DNA of 64,000 nucleotides from Rhytidiadelphus loreus (Eukaryota; Streptophyta; Bryopsida; Hypnales; Hylocomiaceae): positions 5,709,001 to 5,773,000 of the forward strand of contig OX344765.1 in assembly GCA_947034895.1 (NCBI GenBank). The letters run 5' to 3'. Shown here in pieces: positions 47,793 to 60,407 of the stretch. Under the pieces are notes generated by a model. It had not been told where the DNA came from, did no database searches, and saw only the letters and a list, made by a program, of their open reading frames with translations. Within the stretch, counting starts at the first letter, position 1. Every line of letters begins with the position of its first letter. The translations under genes were made by a program, and so were the position numbers.

Positions 47793-50364
47793 CCTTTAAA
47801 AGATGCAAACCCCATGACCAAGGTAGTTGCCAAAACTGCTCCAACTATTTGACCAATGGGTGCATTCTTTGTTTCTACAATGAATAATGAAGTCATCCAT
47901 CAACCACTTTTCAATCATCCATCAAGCCACTTTTCAACAACTTTTGGTGTGTTGGAACTTGCCAACAAGAAATATGAAAATTGAACTAGTCTAATAATAG
48001 TAAGTGGGCACAATAGCAAAAAATGGCAGTTTGGGGGAGACCACTTATTGCCCATTAATTGACTTAGTAGAAATGACAATGCTACGGACACAATTTTGTA
48101 TTTGGCTTAATGATCCTAAAGTATTGGCTCCTTGAGTCCTCAAATTCATGTTTAAAGCCCCAAAACTATTTCAAAATACTAACCCTAAACTTAGGCCAAA
48201 ATCTTCATCTATATTTATTTTTAAACGAATCCAACTATAGGATCCTTTGGTTAACTTGTTCAAATACATCTTCCTTAAATTTTAAAGTGAATGTTCCCAT
48301 CAATTGCAAGTTTAAGGCACCAAAACTTGAAATTGTAGTTTTTTCTAGCCCTTCCAAAAGATGAAGTTTGTCTTCCAACAATTTTAGAAAGAAAAGAAAT
48401 TGTCATATCATTTATGCATTTTAGTCAGTATGCTATAGAATAGGTTAAAAACATATGAAAAAAAATTTAACAAAAAAACTTACATATTTATCTTTTAGAA
48501 AATTATGAAAGTGGAAGGTGGTACTAAATGAAAGAAAAAACTAAATTGTTGAATAATGATGTTTACAACAAATTGAAAGTTGTTAAGATCCCAATAGTGA
48601 GAATGTTCTTGTAAACAATTGGTATCCTTTTAATTTTGTTTTTATGTGAAAATTTCCAAAATTGAGTGCAAAAGACGACTTTGTATGTTTTTTCTACCTT
48701 CATTACCTACGAAATAAGACTACTCATAATTTTCACCTCATTATTTGGGATAGAATGGTTCAAATGTTTTTAAGTAGGTGTCAATCCATACAATCCAAAA
48801 AAATTAGTTAATTTTTTTAGAATATATATTTTTTTATCCAATTGGCATTCAAAAATAAAACTTCTAACTTCTACAATATTTATTGGAATGGCACGAAACA
48901 AAGTTTTGCATGTAGATTAGGATGATTAGCATCCATCATATTCATGCTAATTCATGCTAAATTTTCAAATTATGAAGTCAATTAAGGTTACTTGAGTTCT
49001 CAAAAATCACAAAGTGGGCTCTTTGGTCCCTTGAGGGATAAATTGACAAGTACCTAAAACAAACTCCTATTTTTTGTCTAATATAAGACCACATTTGCAT
49101 GTGGAAATGACAAGACTCCAATCTAGAGCTTGAGTAGATTATTAAAGTGGCTATTGAGGGGTGCCTCTATTCATGTACTAATCTTGATTTGTTGCTTTAT
49201 CCCTTACAAAACATTCGAGGTCTTAGGAAGGCTACTCCAACTTGGATTTCAAAATCTTTCTTAAATGGAAATCACGTAGCTTGTTCAAATGACTAATCAA
49301 TGATGAGCTTCCGCCCTCCTCAAGCCCATGAATAACCTCAAAGTGACTATTCAATGTTTTTTTAAACTTTTTAATGTAAAAACTACAAGTTCAAATTGTG
49401 GTTCAAAATCCAAGACTTAAATTGATAGACACATCTTATGAAGACAAAGAGAATGAGACCAAGGAAGTTCATATGTAGTTGAGTATTGGAAGAGTTTTCT
49501 AAAAGACTCTCTGAAAACACAGCTTCTCAAACTAGATCTATCGTTTAAAGGTTAAGGTTTCCATTCTGTTGCTTCCAATTGAGTCTATGACCCATTGTGG
49601 GGGCCTATAGTATGTTGCTTCTGAATATAACACATTGTCTAAGTAGCATAAAAGTTAAGATTTTGCTTGCAACATCTTTCATTACAATTTGCTAATTTGT
49701 TTGAACAAAAAATGTAGTATGTAGCTATATAGAAGACAATGAAATGACTAAACTATCAATTTAAGGTGCTACTACCTTAATGTTGTGTCCAGATGCTCTT
49801 TTTCCCTTTTTTCAAATCTTTGTATGCATAGAAAAAACATAAGTCAATGAGTTAAAAAAATACTTGTCTGCCAATCCCAAACACTCTTGGTGTTGGCTCA
49901 ATTCAATTTGATGAAAATGAAAACTTTTGTTACTTGTATAGAGATCTAAAGTCATTCATTGAACTCTTTTAGTTCTATGCATTGTTTTAGGGTTATCTCC
50001 TAAAATCCCATATTTCCCACAAGAGACACTTGAAGGTTCAAGTGGTTCTTATGATTTCAATTTTTGAAACAATTTTTTGAAGATAGAAAATCACATTAGC
50101 TTCTTAGGAATATAATTTTTGTTTCAATCAATTCCTAAAAGCAAAAGCTATGCTACTCTAAGCCTCCAAAGTCCTTTGGCATGCAAAGAGATAAAAAAAC
50201 TCAAAAAATTGAAATAATTTTTTAAAAATTCACTTCTTATAGGTTATATTTTGTCTACATATAGAACTTTGGTTCATTCCATTTAGATCAATGATGTGAA
50301 AGTTAGTGAGATTCTTGTTTTGTAGACAATTGTTGTATCTTATAATCCAAAAATGCTTAGATTT
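47793..50364. other. AT-rich region with probable decayed TTAA-type relics
   Basis: The stretch 48110-49033 may be an old element: it opens TTAATGATCCTAAAG and closes GGTCCCTTGAGGGAT. The stretch 50040-50330 aligns with 6280-6540 (GAAGATAGAAAATC, AATATAATTTTT). No gene is recognised. Confidence 0.35.
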
Positions 50365-50748
50365 TGAACTTCAAAACATTCTAAAGAACTTGGATTGACA
50401 AGGAATTTTTGCTACAATAACTAGACTTAAAAGGAAAATATAATCTAACAAATTTATATTGAAAACAAACATTTGATGAAGGAGATACAAACCCCTAAAG
50501 TTGCAAATATCAAAACGCAATTGGGTAAACTAAAATTGAGCTTGTGAACTTGGAATGGCTCCCAAAAAATTAGTATATCTTGGATTGACTCAGAAATTTT
50601 ACCACACAAACTAGGAGAAAGAATAGAGATTTTTCAATTAGTTTGATTAAATTCAGATATTGGATACAAAAGTTACAATACTTCAAATTGGACTTCCAAA
50701 CTATGTATGTGGAGACACTTTTGGTCAATTAAGACGCTTTTGGGTTAA
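50365..50748 (-). mobile_element. Partial copy of the 30336-31311 element
   Basis: In reverse it matches the left part of 30336-31311: TTAACCC at the border (50742-50748), then AAAAGTGTC and CACATA, and GAAGGAGATACAAACCCC as the counterpart of the ATCTCCTTCAT block. The other end is missing. Confidence 0.55.
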
Positions 50749-51485
50749 GCAAATTATTCACATAGTACCCAAAAGGATGATTTCTACAATGACCAACATG
50801 ACATTCTAGGGTTTTGATTTGTGACAATTGCAGGTGAGGGGGTCTTTCAATTCCCAATAAGGGACACTTTACACTTAGAGGCTAGCCCAATTTATAGTAT
50901 AAGAGGCATTGGGAAAAAAATTGTAGTTGCAAAAAAGCCTTGTAAGAAAAAAAAAAGGAAGAAGATGAAGAACATGGCATAGAGATTATGATTCTGTTGT
51001 GTGGTAAGATGAAACTTGGATTTTTGAAAAATGCAAAGAAGCAAGGCATATTTTTTGCATATGTGAATTTTGAACAAAAGATTTAAAAAAATCATATTTA
51101 AGATATGGCCAATTTGGCTTTTTAAAGGTCTTGGCCTCAAGCCACTTGCCTTGAGCCCTCCCTTCTCTTCCAATGGCCTTGTATACAGTTGTTGAGAGGG
51201 CAATTTGCAGTGGTGCAAGGGTTTGATTCCTCTACCTCCCAGGCATGAGGAGAGATCTCTTTAGGAGACCTTCAAGTCTACCTTCTTTCCCCCTCAATGT
51301 GCATTTCAACCAACATGACGTTCTTATACAATAACTATTGTTGGAATTTTTTAGATTAATCACTGTTTAGAGGCCTAATCAAGTCTGAATCACCTTTTCT
51401 ACTATGTTTTCAATCTATGCAAGTGATGTGTAGATGTGGATACTTGGTTGAAGTTGCATGTCCATTTGATTGTGGAAATTCCTAG
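50749..51485. other. Unassigned stretch
   Basis: The minus-strand frame 50892-51218 (108 codons) is hydrophobic and low-complexity at one end, with no recognised domain. I do not call it a gene. Confidence 0.3.
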
Positions 51486-51489
51486 AATA

Positions 51490-51905
51490 AACCAAATGGC
51501 TAGCGCTTGCAAAAAAATTCAATATTTTGTACAAGTTATACAAAAAAGACAAGCTAGCAAATGGAATTTTGGGGTTAGACTGCCATGCATATAAGTTCTA
51601 CAACTCTTTCAATCAATGTTGGCATCAAATTGGTATTGTGATGAAACATGTGACAACATCCATTGATGATTCTATTAGTGCTGAAGATAGCACCATGGAC
51701 ATTGAGAAGGATCAAAATTCAAATGACATTCCAACTTCAACTCCAACAACCAAAGTGGACAGGAAGAATTTTTAGGAGCAATGCTACGGAGTTTTTATAC
51801 AAATGACAAAAAACAATTAAGTCATCATTAAGAATTTCAAGAAAACCAATACTTTACTATAAAAGGTAGAACAACAAATGGATAGGCTTATAGACAAACT
51901 TTAGA
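51490..51905 (+). pseudogene. Remnant of PIF/Harbinger ORF1 (Myb-like accessory protein), C-terminal part
   Basis: The open frame 51527-51775 contains KKDKLANGILG and WHQIGIVMKHV, of the type seen in the Myb/SANT-domain ORF1 of plant Harbinger transposons. Further along, in another frame, VEQQMDRLIDKL is followed by a stop, which fits the C-terminus of such proteins. The N-terminal Myb helices are not visible and the frame is broken. It lies 0.7 kb from, and convergent with, the transposase relic at 52590-53566. The assignment comes from recalled family features and the neighbour. Confidence 0.5.
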
Positions 51906-52246
51906 TTTAGTCTTCTAAAGAATCAAATGCATCATGGTCACAAGGGAAGAGAATTTTTCCTTCCATTTTCAAATGCGCTTCCTAAAAAGATTGAGCTAGT
52001 AATTTATATACTTGTATAGCTTATACAAGCATGTTTTTCATCCTAACCTCCTTATTCTTTCTTATTTCATCAACCTCTACACTTAAATCTTCATCTTCCC
52101 CTATATCTTCTATGTCATTAGCATGGGCTCTTTAATGTCTTCAATCTACACACTTCCTACTTCAACCTTATCCAATTAAAGGTATATTTTCATCCTCTTT
52201 ATAATTTCTGTAGCTACCAATCAAATATTTTGATTTTCTAATTGTC

Positions 52247-52561
52247 ATTAGATGTTTTTTCAGGCCTCCGAAAGACCGTTTCATGCCCGTTCCCTTCACT
52301 ATTCCCCTCGCAATGAAGGAATGTCCAACTGTCAGAAAAAAATAAAAATTTAAAAGAATAGTTGTTGTTTTTAAATTCTTCAAATGCAAAAAAGAAGTTG
52401 AAAAAAATTAAAAAATATGTATAAAATTAAAAAAATTAAAAAATGAGTTGGCCACCTCTCAGACACGTAAGACCGTTGCGGTGTCACTACAGTAGTCACG
52501 TTCCTTGGTTATCGCAGCATTATAACTCATGGTCTCTCAGAGGCCCCAAAAAACATCTAAT
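52247..52561. mobile_element. MITE between the two Harbinger relics
   Basis: The ends ATTAGATGTTTTTT continue as GGCCTCCGAAAGACC at the left and, inverted, GGCCTCTGAGAGACC at the right, giving imperfect inverted repeats of about 31 bp. The 315-bp interior is non-coding and GC-richer. It may instead be one terminus of the Harbinger element plus a rearranged copy. Confidence 0.6.
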
Positions 52562-52589
52562 GCCCTACTTGATTTGTACTTTCTATATG

Positions 52590-53566
52590 CATAATTTTAT
52601 CTCTTTTTGCCCATTCATCATCAAACTTATCTTGGTGTATTGTATACAAATTGTGAAGACAAATGCATGCAATGACAAGATTTGATAATGTTAGAGAGGC
52701 ATATCAATTCTTTTCAATATAATCCTCCACCTCCCTTTTAATATACCAAAGACTCTCTCTATAGCCATTCTTGTCGAGGATTGAATAAAATTCTAGTGTG
52801 TATTTCTCAGTGTATTTGTTCTAGATAGTTTCTCTTTTTTACCTTTAAAAGGAAAATAGAACCATGGTCTCATTGGATAAGAAGCGCCATCCATAAGTTT
52901 GTAAAATAATACCTCTTTTGTCATCGATCTCTTCCCAATATTTGAATTTTGAAAAAGAGTTCAATTATGGCAACACCCAAACCATCTAAAATCATAATCC
53001 CCAAACCTATATTTGCTATCTACTATACCTTAAAGTAAAGATGAATAAAAACCTTTCCTACAATAATATGAAGTAGGATCTATAAGAGGAACAATTATGG
53101 GTATATGACTTCCATCAACCACTCTAATCACACAAGGTAATTCCTTGAGCTCCTCAAACTCAATTGTAATTCTCTTCAAAGCAACTCAATCACTAATGAT
53201 TTTAAATACTTCTCAATTGTTGGTCAAACCTCCTTAACAATGATAGATGCAATATTTTCATGAATCCCATAAGTTTCTATACAATTGCATAATGAATTAC
53301 CAATATTAAGTCTATTCAAAGAAAGAGCAACCTGATTTCTAAGCTCTAAATTTTGTATCCAAATGACTTGCTAATGGAGATAAGACACCAAAGAAATAAT
53401 CAAAAGTTTTAGGAAGTAACCTTGTATGTTGCTTCAATAACTTAACCAAGTAACATCCAAATAATTGTCTATCTTCAAAAAGAGTACTCCAATTATACAT
53501 CAAAATGACACGTGTCCTCCTAGAAACACTACTCTCTCCAACCATCACAACAAAAACCATTGGCAT
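52590..53566 (-). pseudogene. Decayed PIF/Harbinger transposase (DDE nuclease, HARBI1-like)
   Basis: Minus-strand translation, with several frameshifts and stops, recovers the family in order: TFDYFFGVLSPLASHLDTKF (helical N-terminal region), then IVKEV and KRITIEFEELKEIP, then VVDGSHIPII (first catalytic Asp, near 53115), SYYCRKGFYS, IVDSKYRFGDYDFRWFG (second Asp region; the usual HD reads HN), SYPMRPWFYFPFKG, and a C-terminal ILKRIDMPL. The RMVVERAFG motif holding the catalytic Glu is badly degraded (RQEWL-RES). Stops interrupt at least six places, so it is inactive. The N-terminal Met at 53566 is a guess at the start. Confidence 0.85.
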
Positions 53567-53945
53567 GGTAGCATAATGCTAATGCAAAGTAAGTTTTTGC
53601 AAAACCGCAACAATCCGCCATGACATGTTGCTCAGCTACAAAGAACATGTACAAAAGCTACTAAGACCTTTTGTCTTTGTTCCTTTTGTCTTTGTTCCTC
53701 CATCTTCTACAAATGGCAATGAAAAGAGGGAGAGAGAGAGAGAGAGGGGGTTTGAAATTTGATAGGTTTATTGAATTGTCCTAGTTTCTTGGCTTCAAGG
53801 CCTTCACATATAGGAGAATTGGCCCCCATTATAATCTTATTGTAATGAGTAGTTGAGGACATCCTCCATCCTAAAAGGAGCTCAAATTTTGTACAATCAA
53901 CCTCAAGGGAAATTTGCTCAACTTCTAGGTGTAAAGTGACCCTCA
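53567..53945. other. Flank of the Harbinger relic
   Basis: A GA dinucleotide run lies at about 53728-53746. The minus frame 53707-53946 is unrecognised. I could not locate the outer terminal repeat of the Harbinger element here. Confidence 0.3.
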
Positions 53946-54358
53946 AGGGCTACTTCACACTATGGTTGTCCAAGCCTAGAGGCCATGGCATTGAGTGGCC
54001 AAACTTTGTTGAGAGTCCAAAAGAATGAGCAATAAATAATAGGAATTGGAGCCGTCAACCAGCCAAAGTGTGAAGCCTCCAAAATCCAGACTCTTAGTAA
54101 TGAACTCCCACCTACCAATCTAATGGTTGAGATCTTGTCATAAGTTGATGGCCTCTGGGCCATAGTTTGGGCATCCATTTCTACCCAACCCAAACTTCCT
54201 CTGAGAGTCCATCGCCATGTAGGCAATTGGATGGCAATGGTTTTTGGACTTGTGCCTTTTAGTGTGAAGGGTCGAGAGGCCAAACTTTTGGTTTCTTGAA
54301 TTATGATCGGTGGAAACCCATGGCCTCTAAACCTTTGGGCATAGTGTGAAGTGACCCT
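53946..54358. mobile_element. MITE with AGGGTCACTTCACACTATG ends
   Basis: The left end AGGGCTACTTCACACTATG mirrors the right end read as AGGGTCACTTCACACTATG. A second shared block, TAGAGGCCATGG, lies about 16 bp further in on both sides. hAT-like in appearance, but no 8-bp duplication is visible. The minus frame of 107 codons inside (53960-54283) has no known domain. Confidence 0.65.
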
Positions 54359-54416
54359 AAGTTACCTATAGTACAAAGCCCCACCAACTGAACTCCTTCT
54401 TCCAGTGACTGAAATT

Positions 54417-54513
54417 TATTTATTTTTGACACAAATGAAACGGAATTTCATTGCAAGAGAGAGGAACAAAGCCTGCAGCCACAGGTGGCCTGGAGGGGAC
54501 AACAAGGACAAGG
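54417..54513 (-). mobile_element. 97-bp poly(A) retroelement tail with target duplication
   Basis: It is flanked by AGTGACTGAAATTT and AGTGACTGGAATTT (54404-54417 and 54514-54527, the last base ambiguous with the tail). On the minus strand it contains CCAGGCCACCTGTGG, GCAATGAAATTCCGTTTC and CATTTGTGTC, then an A-rich tail. Same family and same length as 13606-13702. Confidence 0.72.
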
Positions 54514-54527
54514 AGTGACTGGAATTT

Positions 54528-55078
54528 TGAAAACCTGTGTCCTATAAGGATTAATACGCAAGGTGCTTGCCACAGTGGAAACTTGAATTTGATAGCTAAT
54601 AACTTAAACTTAAAACTGGGTCTCTCTCTCTTCTCCATAAACCGGTGTCCTTGATAAAAGGATTTGTGATAAAGAGAGTTGGTCCCTCCAGATTCGAACT
54701 TGTAATTTCACCATAATACCCAGCTTAATACCCAGCTTGGGTCTCTGACTCCCCCATTCAATTAGTGTGCCAGTCCCTTGCTCCCTCGCCCCTCTCCCCC
54801 CCAGATCTTCTTGTCCTGACCACCTCTCTTATTCACAACCCTCAAGCTTATTAAACACCAAACTTATGATTTCTCACATCAATACCAACCTACATATCAA
54901 TTCACATACCTATACTCACTTAAATACAATCCCCTCAAATCAATTCAAGGGAGTTGTATTCCCATAAATACCATCACTCGGAATTATGGGGTACCAAGGG
55001 AGGGTAATAAGATGTGATCATCATTTTCAAAGGAAAAATAGGCCGGGCAATACGAAATTAACTACGGTATTCACTTGG
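54528..55078. other. Unassigned stretch
   Basis: A direct repeat TACCCAGCTT lies near 54717 and 54729. Two frames (54451-54654 and 54767-54967) are unrecognised. Confidence 0.3.
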
Positions 55079-55080
55079 TT

Positions 55081-55349
55081 TCAATGCTTGGTGTAAGTTT
55101 AAATAGCATCAACATTCATTTGATAGCAAGGCTACATTGAATGGGAATTCAGTATATATTTGTATATATTTATATTTTGAAACCCAATGTAACGGGAAAA
55201 TGGAATTCAGTAGTGTATATCAATGCTTGGTGTAATAGCATCAACATTCATTTTGATAGTAAGTAACATTGAATGGGAATTCAGTATTTTCAATGCTTGG
55301 TGTAATTATAGCGAAATATAGCATCAACATTCATTTGGTAGTCAAGGGG
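55081..55349. repeat. Tandem repeat, three copies of a TCAATGCTTGGTGTAA unit
   Basis: TCAATGCTTGGTGTAA begins at about 55081, 55220 and 55290. Each is followed by TAGCATCAACATTCATTT and, in the first two, ACATTGAATGGGAATTCAG. Unit lengths differ because of an AT-rich insertion in the first. Confidence 0.75.
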
Positions 55350-55776
55350 AGTACTCAGTACTGAGAGTGTTTCGGTTGAAATGTGTGCCCCAATAAATCT
55401 ATGTGATAATTAGATGCTCATTGCACAATGTTTATTTCAAGTATGTGGAAATTTAAAACATGGATTTCAAAATTTGAACTTGTAGCTTATAACTTTTGAT
55501 TATCGTATCTAGCATATCCAAGTAATAGGGATGGCAAATTTATTTATTTATTTTAAAGTTGAAATTTTAGGAAAATTATTAGTATTTTTTAAAGTTGTAT
55601 AGAAAAAATAGGGATTTTGAAAGAATATTTTTATTTTCAGCATATGTTGAATTCGATTTTGCATCTTGAATTGAATATTTGTTTGGCAAAGTGTTTAGTA
55701 GGTGAAGCTAAAAATATAATCCTATAGTTGCAATTTATCTAAACTTGTTAATTTCATTGATACATAATCACGGGCT

Positions 55777-56339
55777 TTAACCCTTTAGGGCCTAGCACGC
55801 CAATTTTGGTTCTTTTAAATTAAATTTTGGAAATTGGAACACTCTCTTGGCCTTAGTTGCTCTTGAGGTGTGAACGAGATGTGAGGGCACCGGTATTCTG
55901 CTTTCAATGAGCCATTGGCCATCAAATTTGGAGCAATGATGATTTGTCTATGGCAATTTGAAGTTGGAAATTTTAGAGTTTCAAAATGCACTATGGAACA
56001 TGTTCTCTATTGAATTTATTTGTGTATAACTAAAGAGAGCATGCCAACTTCACCATAATGTTCAATATAATGAACTCTATTTTCAATAAAAAAAAATTCA
56101 TGGTAAAGTGAGTTTTTTTGTAATTACTATGATTTTTCAAAGACATAAACTTTAAAAATCATATAAATTTCATTTTTTTTCTTCAAAAATCATTAAAAAA
56201 TTCATATTAGATAGAAGGTATGAATGCTTATTTGTAGAAAAATAATAATTTTAATTAAATTATAAAATTTTAATATGCAAATTTGATTCTAGAAGAATTC
56301 AAGAAGTTGTTTGGGGCTCCTTAGGCCCTAAAGGGTTAA
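55777..56339. mobile_element. TTAA-flanked element, CCCTTTAGGGCCTA subfamily
   Basis: This 563-bp element has TTAA at both borders and perfect 14-bp inverted ends CCCTTTAGGGCCTA. The interior does not resemble the other TTAA elements by eye. Non-coding. Confidence 0.77.
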
Positions 56340-59300
56340 AGGAGTTGCTTGGTAATAGGTGACTTTACCTCAAGAGTGTACATAACATTCATAAGCATGG
56401 CATGTGGTCTCCAAAACATTGTAGAAGGGACAATTATTGTTGACTCAAAGCCAAGGGATTACCCTTGGTATGAGCCAGAAAGATTTGGCTACCTCATGAT
56501 ATTCATTCATGGATACCCAACACTTCCTTTGAGTTAAAAGAAGCAACGAATACAAGCAACTAAACAATGTTAGAGAATGTGCATTGTGAACTTCAAAAGG
56601 TCAAATACATGCCAAAGTTGAATAATAAGTGTTCTAAGCCCCTTAAAATATTATAATTGCACTCAATCCAAGCATGTTTAGTATTGGCCTTTCAAATCTA
56701 AGTTTAGTGAATTTTATCCTATATTCCACTTGGTAATTGGTTAATTGACTATTTAAGTGGGTACATTTGGTAAATAAGGATGGAGGAGGAGAATTAAAAA
56801 AAAAATTGCTTGTTAAATTTTGCTACCTTGTGTGAGGAAAAAATGCACAGCAGCTCTTGATATTCCTATTAATGAGAAAAAAAAGAAAAAGAAAAATCCA
56901 AACTTTATATCATAGGCCCATAAGATTGTTGGAGCCAAAAAGTATCTAATGGATGACTTTCCAAATCACTATTAATAGAAATGAAAAACACATATATAGG
57001 TTCAAAAATCATATAATTTTTGGCAAAGTACTACCATATAGAAACAAGATCTCAAAATATTCTATTAATGAGAATGAGTTTTTTTTATTTGGAGAGTAAG
57101 TTTCTAATAACCTTCTTTTTGTGGAGTAGAGATTTTATACCTTTCCATGGCTAGCCAATGAGATAACTTCATAAAAAACAACTAGTTTGTGGTTAGTTAG
57201 TTAGTTTATTGTTGTTGTTGTTGTCTCAAAACCTCGATTCAATACTTCACTAATATAATATTCTTTAAGTTGAAAAAGACATGCGTTTCTTCTTAAATAT
57301 TGCCACAATTGAAACTTCACTTTTATAAAAGATTGAAAAAAGCTTGGAGCACTATTTGGAATTCTAGGATCTTACAGCTATACGAGAAATAAGACTTGAA
57401 AATGAATATAGTAATAGATATATAAATTAGATAAAATTACTTTGTCATTTCAACTTATAAAAAATAAAAAATATATATAAAGGAAATATATAATTTTTAA
57501 TAATTGTTATTATATTTGTCATATTCTACCTTTTCCATAAAGATGATTATTGTGCACAAAGGAAGTAACCAATTTTTTTTAATATTTAAAATGCAAGCAA
57601 AATCAAAATTACTTTGAGAAATTCAACAAAACACAAAATTGGATGTTTTTTAGAGTCTAATAAGAGACCATCTACTATGCATTTCAATTCATGGATATTT
57701 AAAATATTATTAATAACTCCTAAAACTAAAAGTGCACCATAATTTTAGAAACCAATATTCTCTAATAAATTTAATTTTTTAAATTAAAAAATTAAAACAA
57801 ATCTAAATTTTTATATTCACCTTCTATCATAATCCTTTTATTTTTGAATAATACAAAGGTTTTACCTAGCTGGGATATTTATTCCTATAGTAGTGCTTGA
57901 AAAATGCTCTGGCATTTAATTTGTGATAGAAAAAAGAGTTATAATCATGTGCACATTTTCTAAGTTGTCTAAAATAACAATTTTTGGATCTTTACAAGGC
58001 TCAAAAGATATAATTATGAGTGTATTTGAAATGAAATGTTATTTTTTTAAGAAATATTAAATAATAGTTAGCAAGGAGTTGGATAATAAATGCATTTTCT
58101 TTTAGCAAAGAAAAGACATCATCTAATAAGAAGTTATCCCAAGTGTCACATATGAGCTCTTAGATGTTTATTTCCTTAAGGAAAGGTAGTTCAAATATGT
58201 TTCATAAAGATGTATTATAAAATAGAATTTAAATGAATATTTTAATGGTGACTACTAAACTAAGTTGTAAAATGTAATCCGTAGGTCATATCCATACAAT
58301 AATAGGACACATGTTTCTTATCCAAACATTTGTGCTATTGAAATTTACAATTCTCAATTTCATGTACAAGATATTAGTGATTTAGATTTTTCTTTCAAAC
58401 ATCTAGTACCACCTTCTAATTTATAATTTTTTTTAAAGATGAATACAAAAGTTTTTTAGGTTTAATTTTTTTCCATATAATATCAATCCATTTTACCACA
58501 TAGTGATTAAATTAAAAAAGTTATGGGCCATAGATATTTTTTTCCTTAAAATATTGAAAGGCAAAACTTCACCTTTGGAAGGAACTAGGAGGTTATAGTT
58601 TGGAAGTTTAGACATATCAAACTTGCAATTGGTGACAATTTTCATTCTAAATTTTTTGAACAATGCACTTGAATAAGTTAACTAAATGAGGATGAAACAT
58701 GTTATTTTTCTTTCTTATTTTGAAGTAATAATCTTAGAAATGTATCATATTACTCATATTTAGCTCTTTGTAGATAAGAACAAGGAAAATATTATGTACA
58801 TTATAGAATTCATACGTATCAATTTGACATTGTTCACTATCCTCTAAAAAGATGCAAGGAAGTCTTGGTCTTGCAATCCTCCCCCCTAGAAAAAATCTAA
58901 AGCCATTGACCTTGGTTACCCCCTCCCTCCAATGTCATTGAACTCCACTTAGAAGAGTAAATTATCGTTGTTGATCATTGTCATGAGAGATGATCTTGGC
59001 TATTGACGCTCTAGGATACATAATATGAAATGCAATATGCAATATATACGATAGGTTGAATATATATGGAATATATGTAGAAACATATGAGATCCATATG
59101 AAATATAGATACATCCAGCAAACAAATTTCAAATATCCCATATCAATTGTAGGCAAAACAAATTTTAGAAAAATACAAATATGGAGTGTGGGTGAATATT
59201 TCACAAGCACTTGTTTCATTTTCTTAACCAATGGCAAAATGATACATGCATCCTTTCAATTTTTTGGGGAAAGTTTAACCACCGATGTGTGAATGACACA

Positions 59301-60407
59301 TGTACCCTCATCAATTTTTCATATATGGTTTTCCCCAAAAGCCATAGTTTCTCACTATCCCCTCAAAAGAGGTAGTAATTGCATGTCTACTCATAAGTTT
59401 CACAACTATTGATTGGAGTAGCAAAGAGTTGGCCTTATAGACTCATTTAAATTTTTTTTATAGCATCAAGAAGTGATTCAAGATGAAACCTCGTACTCTA
59501 CATATTTTGTCTACATAATTTAATAAATTGAATCAAAAATACAATTTGAAATGAAATTATTGTTGTGAAGATACAAAACTTTAAACATTTATCTAAACAT
59601 GTTCCTAGCGACAATTTTGATTGTATGTGATTATTTGTTGCCATTATCATTCAAAGATAATCCAAATCTTGTTGGACTTCAAGGAATTTAAAACACAACC
59701 AATCATTGCAATAATTTGGAAATTTGCACAATAATTAATAATCATTCAATAGATTTTTTAGCTTTGCTACATTTACCTTTTCATCTTAAGTTGTAGATAG
59801 ATTTTTGAATTTGCTAAATTTGCCTGTTCACCCTAAATTGGTAATAGGCTTTTGACTTCACCACATTCACTACTTTACCCTACATTGAAAGTAAATGTAC
59901 CCATTGAAACTATTGAAAAATAGGGTAGCTTAGATATGTGTACCTCACAATCACGGTTGGCAAAAGATATTTCTAAAAAAAATGCCAAAATTTTGGGAAT
60001 TTAAAAAAAAAAATTGTTGTTTGGGAAAAAAATGAATCTTTTTATTTTAGGTATTTATTGACATGCATTTGTCAACTTTAATTAATTATTCAACAAGGAA
60101 TGTTAAGCCTAACCACTAGGTATGATACACTACATTCAATATGTATCCATGAAACATGCATTTGGAAAGTCCAAAAGGTACCTTTTTATTGCAACAACAA
60201 CAAAAATTAAAATCTTTGACAGTAATATTTTTTCCATTCCATTTGAGCAAATGCAATATACATCAAATCAAGTTTTATATCCATGGCATTTCATAAGTGA
60301 TTAGTTGTGTGTAAGGAACGTAACAATCATGTACCTAGGAGAGACTTATTAATTAATTTAAGGATTGGGGGTGGTTGAAGAAGAACGAGGGTTGCTAGCA
60401 TGTGACC
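56340..60407. other. Long AT-rich region, no gene recognised
   Basis: The 62-codon frame 56349-56537 has no known motif. A GTT microsatellite lies near 57207-57223, and an ATATG/ATATAT-rich stretch at about 59020-59110. I find no repeat borders or coding relics that I can name. Confidence 0.4.
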
